NCBI RefSeq assembly: GCF_001590835.1
Contig: NZ_LTAQ01000001.1
Location: forward strand, 989,496 to 1,053,495
DNA: 64,000 nt
Reading direction: 5' to 3'
Source of the DNA: Bacillus gaemokensis
GTDB taxonomy: Bacteria > Bacillota > Bacilli > Bacillales > Bacillaceae_G
Of this stretch, positions 8,666 to 17,412 are shown one piece after another. Made by a program: the position numbers and the translations under genes. The notes beneath the pieces were generated by a model. That model searched no databases. It was not told the origin of the DNA and saw only the letters and a list, made by a program, of their open reading frames with translations. How positions within the stretch are numbered: the first letter of the stretch is position 1; the number at the start of each line of letters is the position of its first letter.

Positions 8666-8691
8666 AAAACCGAGCATCCCTGCTCGGTTTT
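8666..8691 (-). terminator. Terminator of the first Bce-type ABC operon
   Basis: 11-bp stem AAAACCGAGCA / TGCTCGGTTTT directly after the permease stop codon. Confidence 0.85.
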
Positions 8692-8701
8692 TTTATCTTT
8701 C

Positions 8702-10552
8702 TTAGTCTTCTTTTGGAAGAACAATTCCTTTATACAATTGAACTGTAATGAAGTAATAGATCGCATAAATCACTACGAAAATAACAATCGGAAGCCAAAT
8801 ACGGAAATACGGATCAATTAAGATAAATCCGAAGATATTCATACCAACTAATACGTGAGCGATACCCACAATCGCTGGGAATAAGAATACTAAGAATAAC
8901 TCTTTATAAATGGACTTCGTTAATAACTCACGACGCACACCGATTTTACGAAGCATTTGATAACGTGTAATATCTTTTGATGCACCAGAAAGGATTTTAA
9001 ACATTAAGCAACTTGCCATCATCGCTAAGAAAGCAATTCCGAGGAAGAAGCCCATGAATACTGTTCCGCTGGCAACACCATAAAACATATCATAAGCAGC
9101 GTATTTACCATGCATCTGTTCAGCTTTTACATTTTTATATTTAGCTAGCTGCAACTCGTCTAGTTTTTTCCATTCTTTTTTATAAGATACAAAATCATCT
9201 GTTTTTCCAATGAATGCCATACCTTCTTTACCCTTTATACCATCGTACATCTTTTGATCAACGATTTTAATTGCTTGATCAGGATATAGATAGAACGGCT
9301 GGATCATTCTAAAAGCCTCTTCCCATTCTTCTGGAAGTGCTTTTGCATTCGCATCTTTTTCTTTCATCTCTCTTGAAATAGCACCTACAGGAAGTTCCTC
9401 AGAAATCTTCTTAAATTTACCAAAATTTTCTTTCCCTACACCACCGTGTACTAATGGGCGATTTGTCTCTAAGTCTTCTTTTAGATAATAAACGAACTTA
9501 TCATCTACTTTATAACGATATTCATTCTTCTCATTGAATTTAATACCATCTAATATTTTCTTTTCTTCTGCTGTTGGATTATGAATCGCTGCATCATATA
9601 TTTCAATACCATCAACAGTTTTTATAACATTATTTTTGAAAGCCATACCACCAGAAATCGCTCCTGCACCAAGTGCAATTAACATCGCTACCGTTGCAAG
9701 TACCTTTGTTAAACTATTAATACGGAAGTTAAGCTGTGCAAATGTAAAAGCATTAAGTCCTTTTTCACTGCGCTTTTTATTACTTTTTAATTTTTTAATG
9801 ATAAGCGGAAGTACAGAAGCAAATAACATGTACGTCCCTGCTGTTGTTGTAATTAACGCAATAACAATACCCATTTCTCTTAATTTTTCCATGTAAATCA
9901 TGGATGCATATCCAATTGCTAATAAGATAATTGCAAAGAATGCGATTACACCGGTCATTTTCCCTTTAACTACCACACGCTCTGTATGAGAATCTGCATG
10001 CACAAGTTGTAAGACTGAAATACGTGATAATTTAATACTGTTCATAATTGCCGATAATACAAATAATGCAAAGAAGAAAATACAAGTCACAGTGATTGAT
10101 GGAACGTAAAATCCATTGTAACCATCTGCAGTAAACTCAAGCTGCTTCATAAGTAGCTGCCCAATTCCCTGCGCAAGTCCTACACCAACTGCAATCCCAA
10201 TTACAAGAGATGCCGCTCCTAATACAATTGTTTCAATAAACATAAGCAATGTAACTTTATGTTTTTTTGCTCCTAACATCATATACATACCGAACTCTTT
10301 TTGACGAAGCGATAATAAGAACGAGTTTGCATATAAAATATAGAAGAATGTAATAATTGCTAATAAGAATGAACCTGCTTGGAATACAAATCCAATAGAT
10401 TGAATAACAGCGTTAGATTCAAGAAACGCTTTATTCAGCGCTAACGTTTGAAACATGTAAAAAATTGAAATTGACATTACAAGACCAACAAGTAAGACGA
10501 TATAATCTTTCAGCTTACTTTTTAGTCCTGACATGGAAAGCTTAAATAACAT
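8702..10552 (-). CDS. Bce-type ABC transporter permease (copy 1)
   Basis: 616 residues, FtsX-like. It has ten predicted transmembrane helices in a 1+3+4(+2) arrangement, with a large extracytoplasmic region (about residues 310-510) between the seventh and eighth helices. That is the layout of BceB/YxdM-type permeases, which detect and remove cell-wall antibiotics together with a two-component system. It starts with ATG at 10552 (MLFKLSMSGLKSKLKDY), 17 bp after the ATPase gene. It is closely related to the 11503-13356 permease; the membrane parts are nearly identical and the extracytoplasmic loop differs most. No sensor kinase or response regulator gene is adjacent. Confidence 0.93.
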   Translation of the reverse strand: MLFKLSMSGLKSKLKDYIVLLVGLVMSISIFYMFQTLALNKAFLESNAVIQSIGFVFQAGSFLLAIITFFYILYANSFLLSLRQKEFGMYMMLGAKKHKVTLLMFIETIVLGAASLVIGIAVGVGLAQGIGQLLMKQLEFTADGYNGFYVPSITVTCIFFFALFVLSAIMNSIKLSRISVLQLVHADSHTERVVVKGKMTGVIAFFAIILLAIGYASMIYMEKLREMGIVIALITTTAGTYMLFASVLPLIIKKLKSNKKRSEKGLNAFTFAQLNFRINSLTKVLATVAMLIALGAGAISGGMAFKNNVIKTVDGIEIYDAAIHNPTAEEKKILDGIKFNEKNEYRYKVDDKFVYYLKEDLETNRPLVHGGVGKENFGKFKKISEELPVGAISREMKEKDANAKALPEEWEEAFRMIQPFYLYPDQAIKIVDQKMYDGIKGKEGMAFIGKTDDFVSYKKEWKKLDELQLAKYKNVKAEQMHGKYAAYDMFYGVASGTVFMGFFLGIAFLAMMASCLMFKILSGASKDITRYQMLRKIGVRRELLTKSIYKELFLVFLFPAIVGIAHVLVGMNIFGFILIDPYFRIWLPIVIFVVIYAIYYFITVQLYKGIVLPKED

Positions 10553-10568
10553 GCTAGAACCTCCTTTC

Positions 10569-11330
10569 TTATGCTTTTTGTGTACCTAAGTCTGCAAGCA
10601 CATCTAAAATTTCTTTATAGAACGCTTCACGCGTACCACCACGGTGAATTTCTTTGTATAACTCGCCGTCTTGGATGAATAAAATACGCTGACAGTAACT
10701 TGCACTATATGGATCGTGGGTAACCATCATGATAGATACGCCTTGCTCTTCATTTAAGTTTGTCATCGCATCTAAAAGACTTGTTGCGTTTTTAGAATCA
10801 AGTGCTCCTGTTGGCTCGTCCCCTAAAATAATTGCTGGCTCATGCACAAGCGCACGCGCTGCTGCTGAACGCTGTTTTTGTCCACCAGATACTTCAGATG
10901 GGTACTTTTGCAAGATTGCTGAAATCCCTAACATTTCCGCTACCTTTTCTACTTTCGGTCCGATCTTACGTGATGGAACACCTTGAAGTGAAAGTGGCAA
11001 TGCGATGTTTTCATAAATCGATAAGTTTTCTAGTAAGTTAAAATCTTGGAAGATAAATCCTAATTTTTGAGAACGGAAATCAGATAGTTCACCTTGCTTC
11101 ATCTTCGTAATATCCGTACCTGCAATTTCAACAACGCCTCCCGTTGCTTTATCCAATGTTGAAATTACATTTAGTAATGTTGTTTTCCCTGAACCAGATG
11201 GTCCCATAATCCCAACAAATTCACCCTCTTGAATCGAGAACGATACACCTTTTAATGCGTGTGATTGGCTCTCGCCTTTTTTACCGTATACTTTTTGGAC
11301 GTTTTTAACGTCTACAACTGGTTTATTCAT
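10569..11330 (-). CDS. Bce-type ABC transporter ATPase (copy 1)
   Basis: 253 residues. Walker A is GPSGSGKTT (about 40-48), the signature is SGGQKQR (about 147), Walker B is IILGDEPTGALD (about 168-179), followed by the H-loop VTHD. It belongs to the LolD/MacB/BceA subfamily that pairs with FtsX-like permeases. The start is ATG at 11330 (MNKPVVDVKNV) with AGGAGG upstream; the longer frame to 11384 is not needed. The protein is identical in all 253 residues to the ATPase at 13373-14134, although the DNA differs at many third positions. Confidence 0.95.
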   Translation of the reverse strand: MNKPVVDVKNVQKVYGKKGESQSHALKGVSFSIQEGEFVGIMGPSGSGKTTLLNVISTLDKATGGVVEIAGTDITKMKQGELSDFRSQKLGFIFQDFNLLENLSIYENIALPLSLQGVPSRKIGPKVEKVAEMLGISAILQKYPSEVSGGQKQRSAAARALVHEPAIILGDEPTGALDSKNATSLLDAMTNLNEEQGVSIMMVTHDPYSASYCQRILFIQDGELYKEIHRGGTREAFYKEILDVLADLGTQKA

Positions 11331-11414
11331 ATATATCCTCCTACGCTTTGTTTTTCCTTTTCCTATTCTGCGCTTTTTCAGCATGATCTGCTATTGGTTA
11401 ACATTACATTTACC

Positions 11415-11428
11415 TTACATTTTTGTAA
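11415..11428 (-). promoter_or_regulatory. Inverted repeat operator, ABC operon 1
   Basis: TTACATTTTTGTAA, a perfect TTACA-N4-TGTAA palindrome 85 bp upstream of the ATG at 11330. The same 14 bases occur at 14218 and 15853 at equal distances from their genes. The form resembles boxes bound by BceR-like response regulators. Confidence 0.7.
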
Positions 11429-11434
11429 TATACA

Positions 11435-11482
11435 AAAACACCATCTATACCATATACATAAAATACAGCAAAAATGGTGTTT
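11435..11482 (-). terminator. Probable terminator of ABC operon 2
   Basis: Stem AAACACCAT / ATGGTGTTT with a long loop, followed on the minus strand by TTTTTGTA. It lies between the stop of permease copy 2 and the operator of operon 1. Confidence 0.55.
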
Positions 11483-11502
11483 CACTTTTTATTTTCAGGA
11501 GC

Positions 11503-13356
11503 TTAATCTTCTTTCGGAAGAACAATTCCTTTATATAATTGAACTGTAATGAAGTAATAAATTGCGTAAATGACTACGAAAATCAAGATTGGAAGCCATA
11601 CGCGGAAATACGGATCAATTAAAATGAACGAGAAGATATTCATACCAACTAATACATGGGCAATACCTACGATTGCTGGAAATAAGAATACTAAGAATAA
11701 TTCTTTATAGATTGACTTCGTTAATAGCTCACGGCGAACACCGATTTTACGAAGCATTTGGTATCGCGTAACATCGCTTGATGCACCTGAAAGAATCTTA
11801 AACATTAAACAACTTGCCATCATCGCTAAGAAAGCAATTCCTAAGAAGAATCCCATAAATACTGTTCCACTGGCAATTCCATAAAACCCAGTATACAATT
11901 GGTTCTTACTTTGCAAAGATTCTTCTTTAACATTTTTATATTTAACTAGTTGCAACTCGTCAATTTTTTCCCACTCTTTTTTGTACGTTACAAAATCATC
12001 TGTTTTTCCTAGTAATGCAATGCCCTCTTTACCTTGCAAACCATCGTACATTTTTTGATCTACAATTTTGATTGTTTGATCAGGGTGTACATAGAATGGT
12101 TGAATCGTTCTTAATGCACTATCCCATTCTTGTGGAATCACATTATCAGATTTTTCTTGACCGGAACTCGAAGTAGCACCTACTGGTAATTCTCCAGAAG
12201 CTCGTTTCACTTTACCAATATCTTTCATCCCTTTAACATCTTTTAAATCTTGTACTAAAGGACGACTTTTCTCTAAGTCTTCTTTTAAATAATAAACAAA
12301 TTTATCGTCTGTTTTGTAACGATATTCATTTTTCTCTTTAAATGTAATTCCATCTAAAATTTTCTTTTCTTCTGCTGTTGGGTTATGAATTCCGACATCA
12401 TAAATTGCAAAACCATCGACAGTAAGCATAACGTTATTTTTGAATGCCATACCGCCTGAAATCGCACCTGCTCCTAGAGCAACTAACATCGCTACTGTTG
12501 CAAGTACCTTTGTTAAGCTATTAATACGGAAGTTTAATTGTGCAAATGTAAAAGCATTAAGTCCTTTTTCAGTACGTTTTTTATTACTTTTTAGCTTTTT
12601 AATAATAAGCGGTAGAAACGTACCAAATAACATGTAAGTTCCTGACGTTACGGTAATTAATGCAATAATAATCCCGATTTGCGCCAACTTATCCATGTAA
12701 ACCATAGAAGCATAGCCGATTGCTAGTAGAATAATTCCAACGAATGCAGCTACAACAGTCTTTGCTCCTTTTACAGAAACACGGTCTGTTTTTGAATCTG
12801 CATGTACAAGTTGCAGAACTGTAATACGTGATAATTTGATACTATTCATAATTGCTGATAAAACAAATAGTACTAAGAAGAAAATACAAGTAACAATCAT
12901 AGATGGAACATAAAATGCATGATAGCCACCTGCAGTAAACTCAAGCTGCTGCATAAGTAACTTACCAATTACTTGTGCTAGTCCCACACCAACTGCGATA
13001 CCAACTACAAGAGATGCCGCTCCTAATACAATTGTTTCAATAAACATAAGCATTGTAACCTTATGTTTTTTTGCTCCTAACATCATATACATACCAAATT
13101 CTTTTTGACGAAGTGATAGCAAGAATGAATTCGCATATAAAATATAGAAAAATGTAATGATTGCTAATAGTACCGCACCAGCATGGAATACGAATTGAAT
13201 ACTGCTAATTACAGAATTCGCTTCAATAAACGCTTTATTCAACGCTAACGTTTGGAACATGTAAAAAATTGAAATGGACATGACAAGACCAACAAGTAAG
13301 ACGATGTAATCTTTCAGCTTACTTTTTAGTCCTGACATAGAAAGTTTAAATAACAT
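11503..13356 (-). CDS. Bce-type ABC transporter permease (copy 2)
   Basis: 617 residues, a tandem paralogue of the 8702-10552 permease. The first 30 residues are nearly the same as copy 1. The last segment, from MGFFLGIAFLAMMASCLMF to the end (LYKGIVLPKED), differs at only a few positions. Differences concentrate in the extracytoplasmic region (for example around KDVKGMKDIGKVKRASG), the part that recognises ligand in Bce-type permeases. The two copies may therefore detect different peptides. The gene follows its ATPase by 16 bp. Confidence 0.93.
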   Translation of the reverse strand: MLFKLSMSGLKSKLKDYIVLLVGLVMSISIFYMFQTLALNKAFIEANSVISSIQFVFHAGAVLLAIITFFYILYANSFLLSLRQKEFGMYMMLGAKKHKVTMLMFIETIVLGAASLVVGIAVGVGLAQVIGKLLMQQLEFTAGGYHAFYVPSMIVTCIFFLVLFVLSAIMNSIKLSRITVLQLVHADSKTDRVSVKGAKTVVAAFVGIILLAIGYASMVYMDKLAQIGIIIALITVTSGTYMLFGTFLPLIIKKLKSNKKRTEKGLNAFTFAQLNFRINSLTKVLATVAMLVALGAGAISGGMAFKNNVMLTVDGFAIYDVGIHNPTAEEKKILDGITFKEKNEYRYKTDDKFVYYLKEDLEKSRPLVQDLKDVKGMKDIGKVKRASGELPVGATSSSGQEKSDNVIPQEWDSALRTIQPFYVHPDQTIKIVDQKMYDGLQGKEGIALLGKTDDFVTYKKEWEKIDELQLVKYKNVKEESLQSKNQLYTGFYGIASGTVFMGFFLGIAFLAMMASCLMFKILSGASSDVTRYQMLRKIGVRRELLTKSIYKELFLVFLFPAIVGIAHVLVGMNIFSFILIDPYFRVWLPILIFVVIYAIYYFITVQLYKGIVLPKED

Positions 13357-13372
13357 GCCTGATCCTCCTTTC

Positions 13373-14134
13373 TTATGCTTTTTGTGTACCTAAGTCTGCA
13401 AGTACATCTAAAATTTCTTTATAGAACGCTTCACGCGTACCACCGCGGTGAATCTCTTTATATAACTCGCCGTCTTGAATGAATAAAATACGCTGACAGT
13501 AACTCGCGCTATATGGATCATGAGTAACCATCATGATTGATACACCTTGCTCTTCGTTTAAGTTTGTCATCGCATCTAAAAGACTCGTTGCATTTTTAGA
13601 ATCAAGCGCTCCTGTTGGCTCGTCTCCTAAAATGATTGCTGGTTCATGCACAAGTGCACGCGCTGCTGCTGAACGTTGTTTTTGTCCACCAGAAACTTCA
13701 GATGGATACTTTTGAAGAATTGCTGAAATTCCTAACATTTCTGCTACCTTTTCTACTTTCGGCCCAATCTTACGAGATGGAACACCTTGAAGAGAAAGTG
13801 GCAACGCAATGTTTTCATAAATTGATAGGTTTTCTAATAAGTTAAAATCTTGAAAAATGAATCCTAATTTTTGAGAACGGAAATCAGAAAGTTCTCCTTG
13901 TTTCATCTTCGTAATATCCGTACCAGCAATTTCAACAACGCCGCCCGTTGCTTTATCTAACGTTGAAATTACATTTAGTAACGTTGTTTTCCCTGAACCA
14001 GATGGTCCCATGATTCCAACAAATTCACCCTCTTGAATCGAGAATGATACACCTTTTAAGGCGTGCGATTGGCTTTCGCCCTTTTTCCCGTACACTTTTT
14101 GGACGTTTTTTACGTCTACAACTGGTTTGTTCAT
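13373..14134 (-). CDS. Bce-type ABC transporter ATPase (copy 2)
   Basis: 253 residues with the same motifs as copy 1 (GPSGSGKTT, SGGQKQR, GDEPTGALD) and the same protein sequence throughout. The ATG at 14134 is preceded by AGGAGGATAACG. Synonymous differences from copy 1 are scattered along the gene, so this is not a very recent exact duplication; either selection on the ATPase is strong or the copies are partly kept alike by gene conversion. Confidence 0.95.
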   Translation of the reverse strand: MNKPVVDVKNVQKVYGKKGESQSHALKGVSFSIQEGEFVGIMGPSGSGKTTLLNVISTLDKATGGVVEIAGTDITKMKQGELSDFRSQKLGFIFQDFNLLENLSIYENIALPLSLQGVPSRKIGPKVEKVAEMLGISAILQKYPSEVSGGQKQRSAAARALVHEPAIILGDEPTGALDSKNATSLLDAMTNLNEEQGVSIMMVTHDPYSASYCQRILFIQDGELYKEIHRGGTREAFYKEILDVLADLGTQKA

Positions 14135-14217
14135 CGTTATCCTCCTATATTTGTTTTTCCGTTTTCTATTTTGCGCCTTTTGGAAGATATCTGCTATTGG
14201 TTAACATTACATTTACC

Positions 14218-14231
14218 TTACATTTTTGTAA
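14218..14231 (-). promoter_or_regulatory. Inverted repeat operator, ABC operon 2
   Basis: TTACATTTTTGTAA, 84 bp upstream of the ATG at 14134. The flanks (GCTATTGGTTAACATTACAT) are also shared with the site at 11415, so the whole promoter was duplicated with the operon. Confidence 0.7.
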
Positions 14232-14240
14232 TATAAATAA

Positions 14241-14270
14241 AAAAGCTGAGTTTATATAGACTCAGCTTTT
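14241..14270 (-). terminator. Terminator of the VOC gene
   Basis: Perfect 10-bp stem AAAAGCTGAG / CTCAGCTTTT just beyond the stop at 14278. Confidence 0.85.
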
Positions 14271-14277
14271 CTACGCA

Positions 14278-14640
14278 TTAACCTTTTAAAACAAACTCAT
14301 TTCCTTCATTATCTTTAAAGATAGAGAACGTTCCCCAAGGCATTTCATTTGGCTCTTGCGTAAATTCCACGCCATTCTTCTTCATTTTTTCATATGTTTC
14401 TGTAATGTTTTCTGTTACGAATACGATTGATGCTTTTAACTCATTTGCATTCGGCATCATTGTTTTTGGATAGATAACTAAGTGAGAACGAGTGCCTTTT
14501 GGCCCTACTTCAATCCAGCTCGCATTTGGTCCCATTGGATCATTACGGTATACTTCAAATCCCGCTTTCTCTGTCCAAAACTCAAGTGCCTTTTGTTGAT
14601 CATCTACGTAAATCGCTACTGTACCGATATGTGCAATCAT
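14278..14640 (-). CDS. VOC family (glyoxalase/bleomycin-resistance fold) protein
   Basis: 120 residues, a single vicinal-oxygen-chelate domain with two beta-alpha-beta-beta-beta halves. The N-terminus HIGTVAIYVDDQQKALEFWTEKAGFEV and the C-terminus WGTFSIFKDNEGNEFVLKG are typical. His (HIGT) and Glu (NEFVL) can act as metal ligands. The ATG at 14640 has CGGAGG upstream. The substrate is unknown; many such small Bacillus proteins are unassigned dioxygenases or resistance-like proteins. It is monocistronic, with its own terminator. Confidence 0.88.
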   Translation of the reverse strand: MIAHIGTVAIYVDDQQKALEFWTEKAGFEVYRNDPMGPNASWIEVGPKGTRSHLVIYPKTMMPNANELKASIVFVTENITETYEKMKKNGVEFTQEPNEMPWGTFSIFKDNEGNEFVLKG

Positions 14641-14703
14641 TGTTTATTCCTCCGTTACTCTTCTTACTTAAAACTTAATTATAATGTGGAGATTCAAAAA
14701 AGC

Positions 14704-14733
14704 AAAAAACTGCTCCACAAAAAAGCAGTTTTT
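14704..14733 (-). terminator. Terminator of the DUF418 gene
   Basis: Stem AAAAACTGCT / AGCAGTTTTT between the stop at 14742 and the VOC gene. Confidence 0.8.
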
Positions 14734-14741
14734 CCAATATC

Positions 14742-15767
14742 TTATTTCTTCAAAGGCGTAACCGTCCAATACGTAATTACGCGCCAAATCCATTCAAGTG
14801 GTCCCATCTTGAAGAATTTCATCCAAATGAAACTAAAGACAATTTGAATTACGTAAATTACAATACATACGTATAGAGTCTGCATATACGTAAGGTTTCC
14901 TGTAAAGTTAAACATACTACCTGCGATTAAAATCATTGCAGTTTGCCCTACATAGTTTGTTAATGCCATGCGGCCATAGTACTTAAGTGGCGCTAGCAAC
15001 GTTTGTACTAGTTTTGTTTGTAATAATAAAATTAATAATCCTACATAAAATGCGGAGACAATCGGTCCAACAGCGATACCAATAGTCATAAATTCATTTG
15101 CTTGGTCCATATTTGGATCATCCACGCCACCTAAAATCACACTCTCAAATGGTAAGGCAGGTACTTGTTGATATTGATACCATAAACCAATTGCACTTAA
15201 AATAAACATCACTGCTGTAAACATAGCAACTTGTGTTGTTTTCTCTCTAATGTTTTCAAACACGCAGTATTGTCCAGCTGCAAGTCCTAATAAAATTAAT
15301 GGAATTGGTAAAAGTGTCTTTGCTCCTACAATCCCAATGATGATTGCTAAAACAATACCTATCACTAAGTTGATTCGTTTGTTTACTTTATAAAACGGTA
15401 AGGTAATCAATCCACAAATCGCATAAATCGTTAATGCTTCTCCTGGCTGGAACATAAAGTGAATAACTCCAAAAACAAATAATGCCACTAACCTACGTAA
15501 AAACAGAACATATCCATTTTTCCCTTTCGCAATGGCTCTTGTAATAAAGATATAGAACCCTACTCCAAATAAGAATGAAAAGATTGAGAAGAAACGACCT
15601 TCTACAAATAAGTATAAAAATCTTTGATAGCTTGCATCAACCGTATTTGGATCTGGTGTTTTGATATTAAGTAGTGCAAGAATATTTACTAAAATAATCC
15701 CCAGTAATGCAAAGCCACGAATGTAGTCTAACTCGTCAATTCGTTTGTTTGTAATATTTTTTTCCAC
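14742..15767 (-). CDS. DUF418 / YeiB-like membrane protein
   Basis: 341 residues with about eight to nine transmembrane helices. The N-terminus RIDELDYIRGFALLGIILVN is the mark of the YeiB/DUF418 family, and the C-terminus GPLEWIWRVITYW is the DUF418 end motif. The gene starts with GTG at 15767 after AGGGAG. The biochemical role of the family is not settled; it is distantly related to acyltransferase-3 membrane proteins. Its promoter carries the same 14-bp palindrome, 86 bp before the start, as both Bce-type ABC operons, so it probably belongs to the same antibiotic-stress regulon. Confidence 0.88.
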   Translation of the reverse strand: MEKNITNKRIDELDYIRGFALLGIILVNILALLNIKTPDPNTVDASYQRFLYLFVEGRFFSIFSFLFGVGFYIFITRAIAKGKNGYVLFLRRLVALFVFGVIHFMFQPGEALTIYAICGLITLPFYKVNKRINLVIGIVLAIIIGIVGAKTLLPIPLILLGLAAGQYCVFENIREKTTQVAMFTAVMFILSAIGLWYQYQQVPALPFESVILGGVDDPNMDQANEFMTIGIAVGPIVSAFYVGLLILLLQTKLVQTLLAPLKYYGRMALTNYVGQTAMILIAGSMFNFTGNLTYMQTLYVCIVIYVIQIVFSFIWMKFFKMGPLEWIWRVITYWTVTPLKK

Positions 15768-15852
15768 GCTACAACTCCCTATGCTAGTTTTAATCCTCCC
15801 TTACTTTACTGGAAAAGTAAGATTAGGCCTATCTCATAGCCTTACAGAAATC

Positions 15853-15866
15853 TTACATTTTTGTAA
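15853..15866 (-). promoter_or_regulatory. Inverted repeat operator, DUF418 gene
   Basis: TTACATTTTTGTAA, identical to the sites of both ABC operons and 86 bp upstream of the GTG at 15767. A further TTACA at 15842 and GGTTACAAAA at 15867 flank it. Confidence 0.7.
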
Positions 15867-15878
15867 GGTTACAAAATA

Positions 15879-15905
15879 AAGCCAGGTCATATTGCGACCT
15901 GGCTT
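15879..15905 (-). terminator. Terminator of the 15904-16053 gene
   Basis: 10-bp stem AAGCCAGGTC / GACCTGGCTT that overlaps the stop codon of the small gene upstream. Confidence 0.8.
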
Positions 15906-16053
15906 ACTCTGATTGCTTCGATTTTTGTGGTTGTCCTTTTTTACGATTACGCTGCTTTGCTTCAACAACTGGATCGAGTTCATTTGAAAACTCAGCGTTA
16001 TGTCCATTTTGCGTTTTTTGCTCTGGATTGTTTTGATCTGAACGCTTCGCCAT
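15904..16053 (-). CDS. Small basic hydrophilic protein, SASP-like
   Basis: 49 residues from ATG 16053 (ribosome binding site AAGGAGTG), ending at its own terminator. It is strongly hydrophilic with a basic C-terminal third (EAKQRNRKKGQPQKSKQ) and no hydrophobic segment. The middle, NAEFSNELDPVVEAKQRNRK, is reminiscent of minor small acid-soluble spore proteins of the SspO kind, but the resemblance is weak. It lies 15 bp after the ytzC-like gene and may be expressed with it. Confidence 0.65.
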   Translation of the reverse strand: MAKRSDQNNPEQKTQNGHNAEFSNELDPVVEAKQRNRKKGQPQKSKQSE

Positions 16054-16068
16054 TTCTTTCACTCCTTA

Positions 16069-16332
16069 TTAGTGCGGTGTAACAATCATTTGATGCTGTA
16101 ATTGACGAACTGCCATACGTGCACGGTTTAACTGTTCACGCTGTTCATCATTCGCATGTTGTTGCATAATTTGTAAATCATTATACGCTTGCTCTAATTG
16201 TAATTGTGCATCGGAGTATTCCATTGTGTTGTAATGCTCTTGTCTACTTCCGATATCTAATTGCTCTTTTGCATATTCTATCGCTTGCTCTGCTTGTGTA
16301 ATGTACGCTTCAAGTGATTGACGCTCTGCCAT
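16069..16332 (-). CDS. ytzC: DUF2524 family protein, YtzC-like
   Basis: 87 residues, highly helical and polar, likely a coiled-coil or helical bundle. The segment SRQEHYNTMEYSDAQLQLEQAYNDL followed by DEQREQLNRARMAVRQLQ matches YtzC of B. subtilis as I recall it, and the position next to ytqA in opposite orientation is the same as there. The function is unknown. The ATG at 16332 has GGAGGC upstream. Confidence 0.75.
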   Translation of the reverse strand: MAERQSLEAYITQAEQAIEYAKEQLDIGSRQEHYNTMEYSDAQLQLEQAYNDLQIMQQHANDEQREQLNRARMAVRQLQHQMIVTPH

Positions 16333-16395
16333 TATATAGCCTCCTTGCCTTTAGTTCCCCTTTAGTGTGTCCCTTCCATATCAACCTTATGAGTG

Positions 16396-16404
16396 TGTTA
16401 TAAT
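16396..16404 (+). promoter_or_regulatory. Extended -10 promoter of ytqA
   Basis: TGTTATAAT: a perfect TATAAT at 16399-16404 with an upstream TG. The -35 region is poor. It lies 49 bp before the ytqA start. Confidence 0.55.
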
Positions 16405-16452
16405 GGATTTTGTTTTTATATGTACGCTCTTAGATTTAGGAGGAATATAGGC

Positions 16453-17412
16453 ATGAAGGTTCAAAACCCTTTTCCATATACAAATGACAATAAACGTTAC
16501 CATACATGGAACTACCACCTGCGAAAAGAGTTCGGTGAAAAAATCTTTAAAGTTTCATTAGATGCTGGTTTTGACTGTCCGAACCGCGATGGTACAGTCG
16601 CATATGGCGGTTGTACATTTTGTAGTGCTGCTGGTTCTGGTGACTTCGCTGGTGATCGCCGCGATGATGTTGTAACGCAGTATCATGAAATGAAAGAAAA
16701 AATGCATTCGAAATGGAAAGATGGAAAGTGTATCGCTTATTTCCAAGCGTATACAAATACGCATGCTCCAGTCGAAGTGTTAAAAGAAAAATTCGAACCA
16801 CTTTTAGCTGAAAAAGACGTTGTTGGTCTTTCCATCGCAACTCGTCCAGATTGCTTACCTGACGATGTTGTCGAATATTTAGCTGATTTAAATAAACGTA
16901 CGTACCTTTGGGTCGAACTTGGACTACAAACCGTTCATGAACGCACAGCGAATCTTATTAACCGCGCTCATGACTATCCATCATACGTCGAAGGTGTAAA
17001 CAAACTTCGGAAACATGGCATTAAAGTATGTTCCCATATTATTAATGGTCTTCCTCTTGAAGACTACGATATGATGATGGAAACAGCTCGTGAAGTAGCG
17101 AAGCTTGATATCCAAGGAATTAAAATTCATTTGCTTCATTTATTAAAAGGAACGCCAATGGTGAAACAATATGAAAAAGGACAATTAGAATTCCTTTCTC
17201 TTGAAGATTACGTAAATCTCGTTGTAGACCAACTTGAGATGATTCCAGCAAATGTGATTGTGCATCGCATCACCGGTGACGGTCCTCCTGACTTAATGAT
17301 CGGTCCAATGTGGAGCTTAAATAAATGGGAAGTATTAAATTCCATTGACGCGGAATTTGTACGACGCGGAAGCTGGCAAGGAAAATATGCAACCGAGGTG
17401 AAACCAGTATGA
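16453..17412 (+). CDS. ytqA: Radical SAM protein YtqA (TIGR01212 family)
   Basis: 319 residues from ATG 16453, with AGGAGG 9 nt upstream; the longer frame has no such site. It is a radical S-adenosylmethionine enzyme with an N-terminal Cys cluster (DCPNRDGTVAYGGCTFCSAAG) for a 4Fe-4S cluster. Further on come TRPDCLPDD and the conserved LGLQT. The gene overlaps ytqB by 4 bp. As I remember recent B. subtilis work, ytqA and ytqB contribute to wobble-uridine modification (mnm5s2U) in tRNA. The YtqB step is the better supported of the two. Confidence 0.92.
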   Translation: MKVQNPFPYTNDNKRYHTWNYHLRKEFGEKIFKVSLDAGFDCPNRDGTVAYGGCTFCSAAGSGDFAGDRRDDVVTQYHEMKEKMHSKWKDGKCIAYFQAYTNTHAPVEVLKEKFEPLLAEKDVVGLSIATRPDCLPDDVVEYLADLNKRTYLWVELGLQTVHERTANLINRAHDYPSYVEGVNKLRKHGIKVCSHIINGLPLEDYDMMMETAREVAKLDIQGIKIHLLHLLKGTPMVKQYEKGQLEFLSLEDYVNLVVDQLEMIPANVIVHRITGDGPPDLMIGPMWSLNKWEVLNSIDAEFVRRGSWQGKYATEVKPV

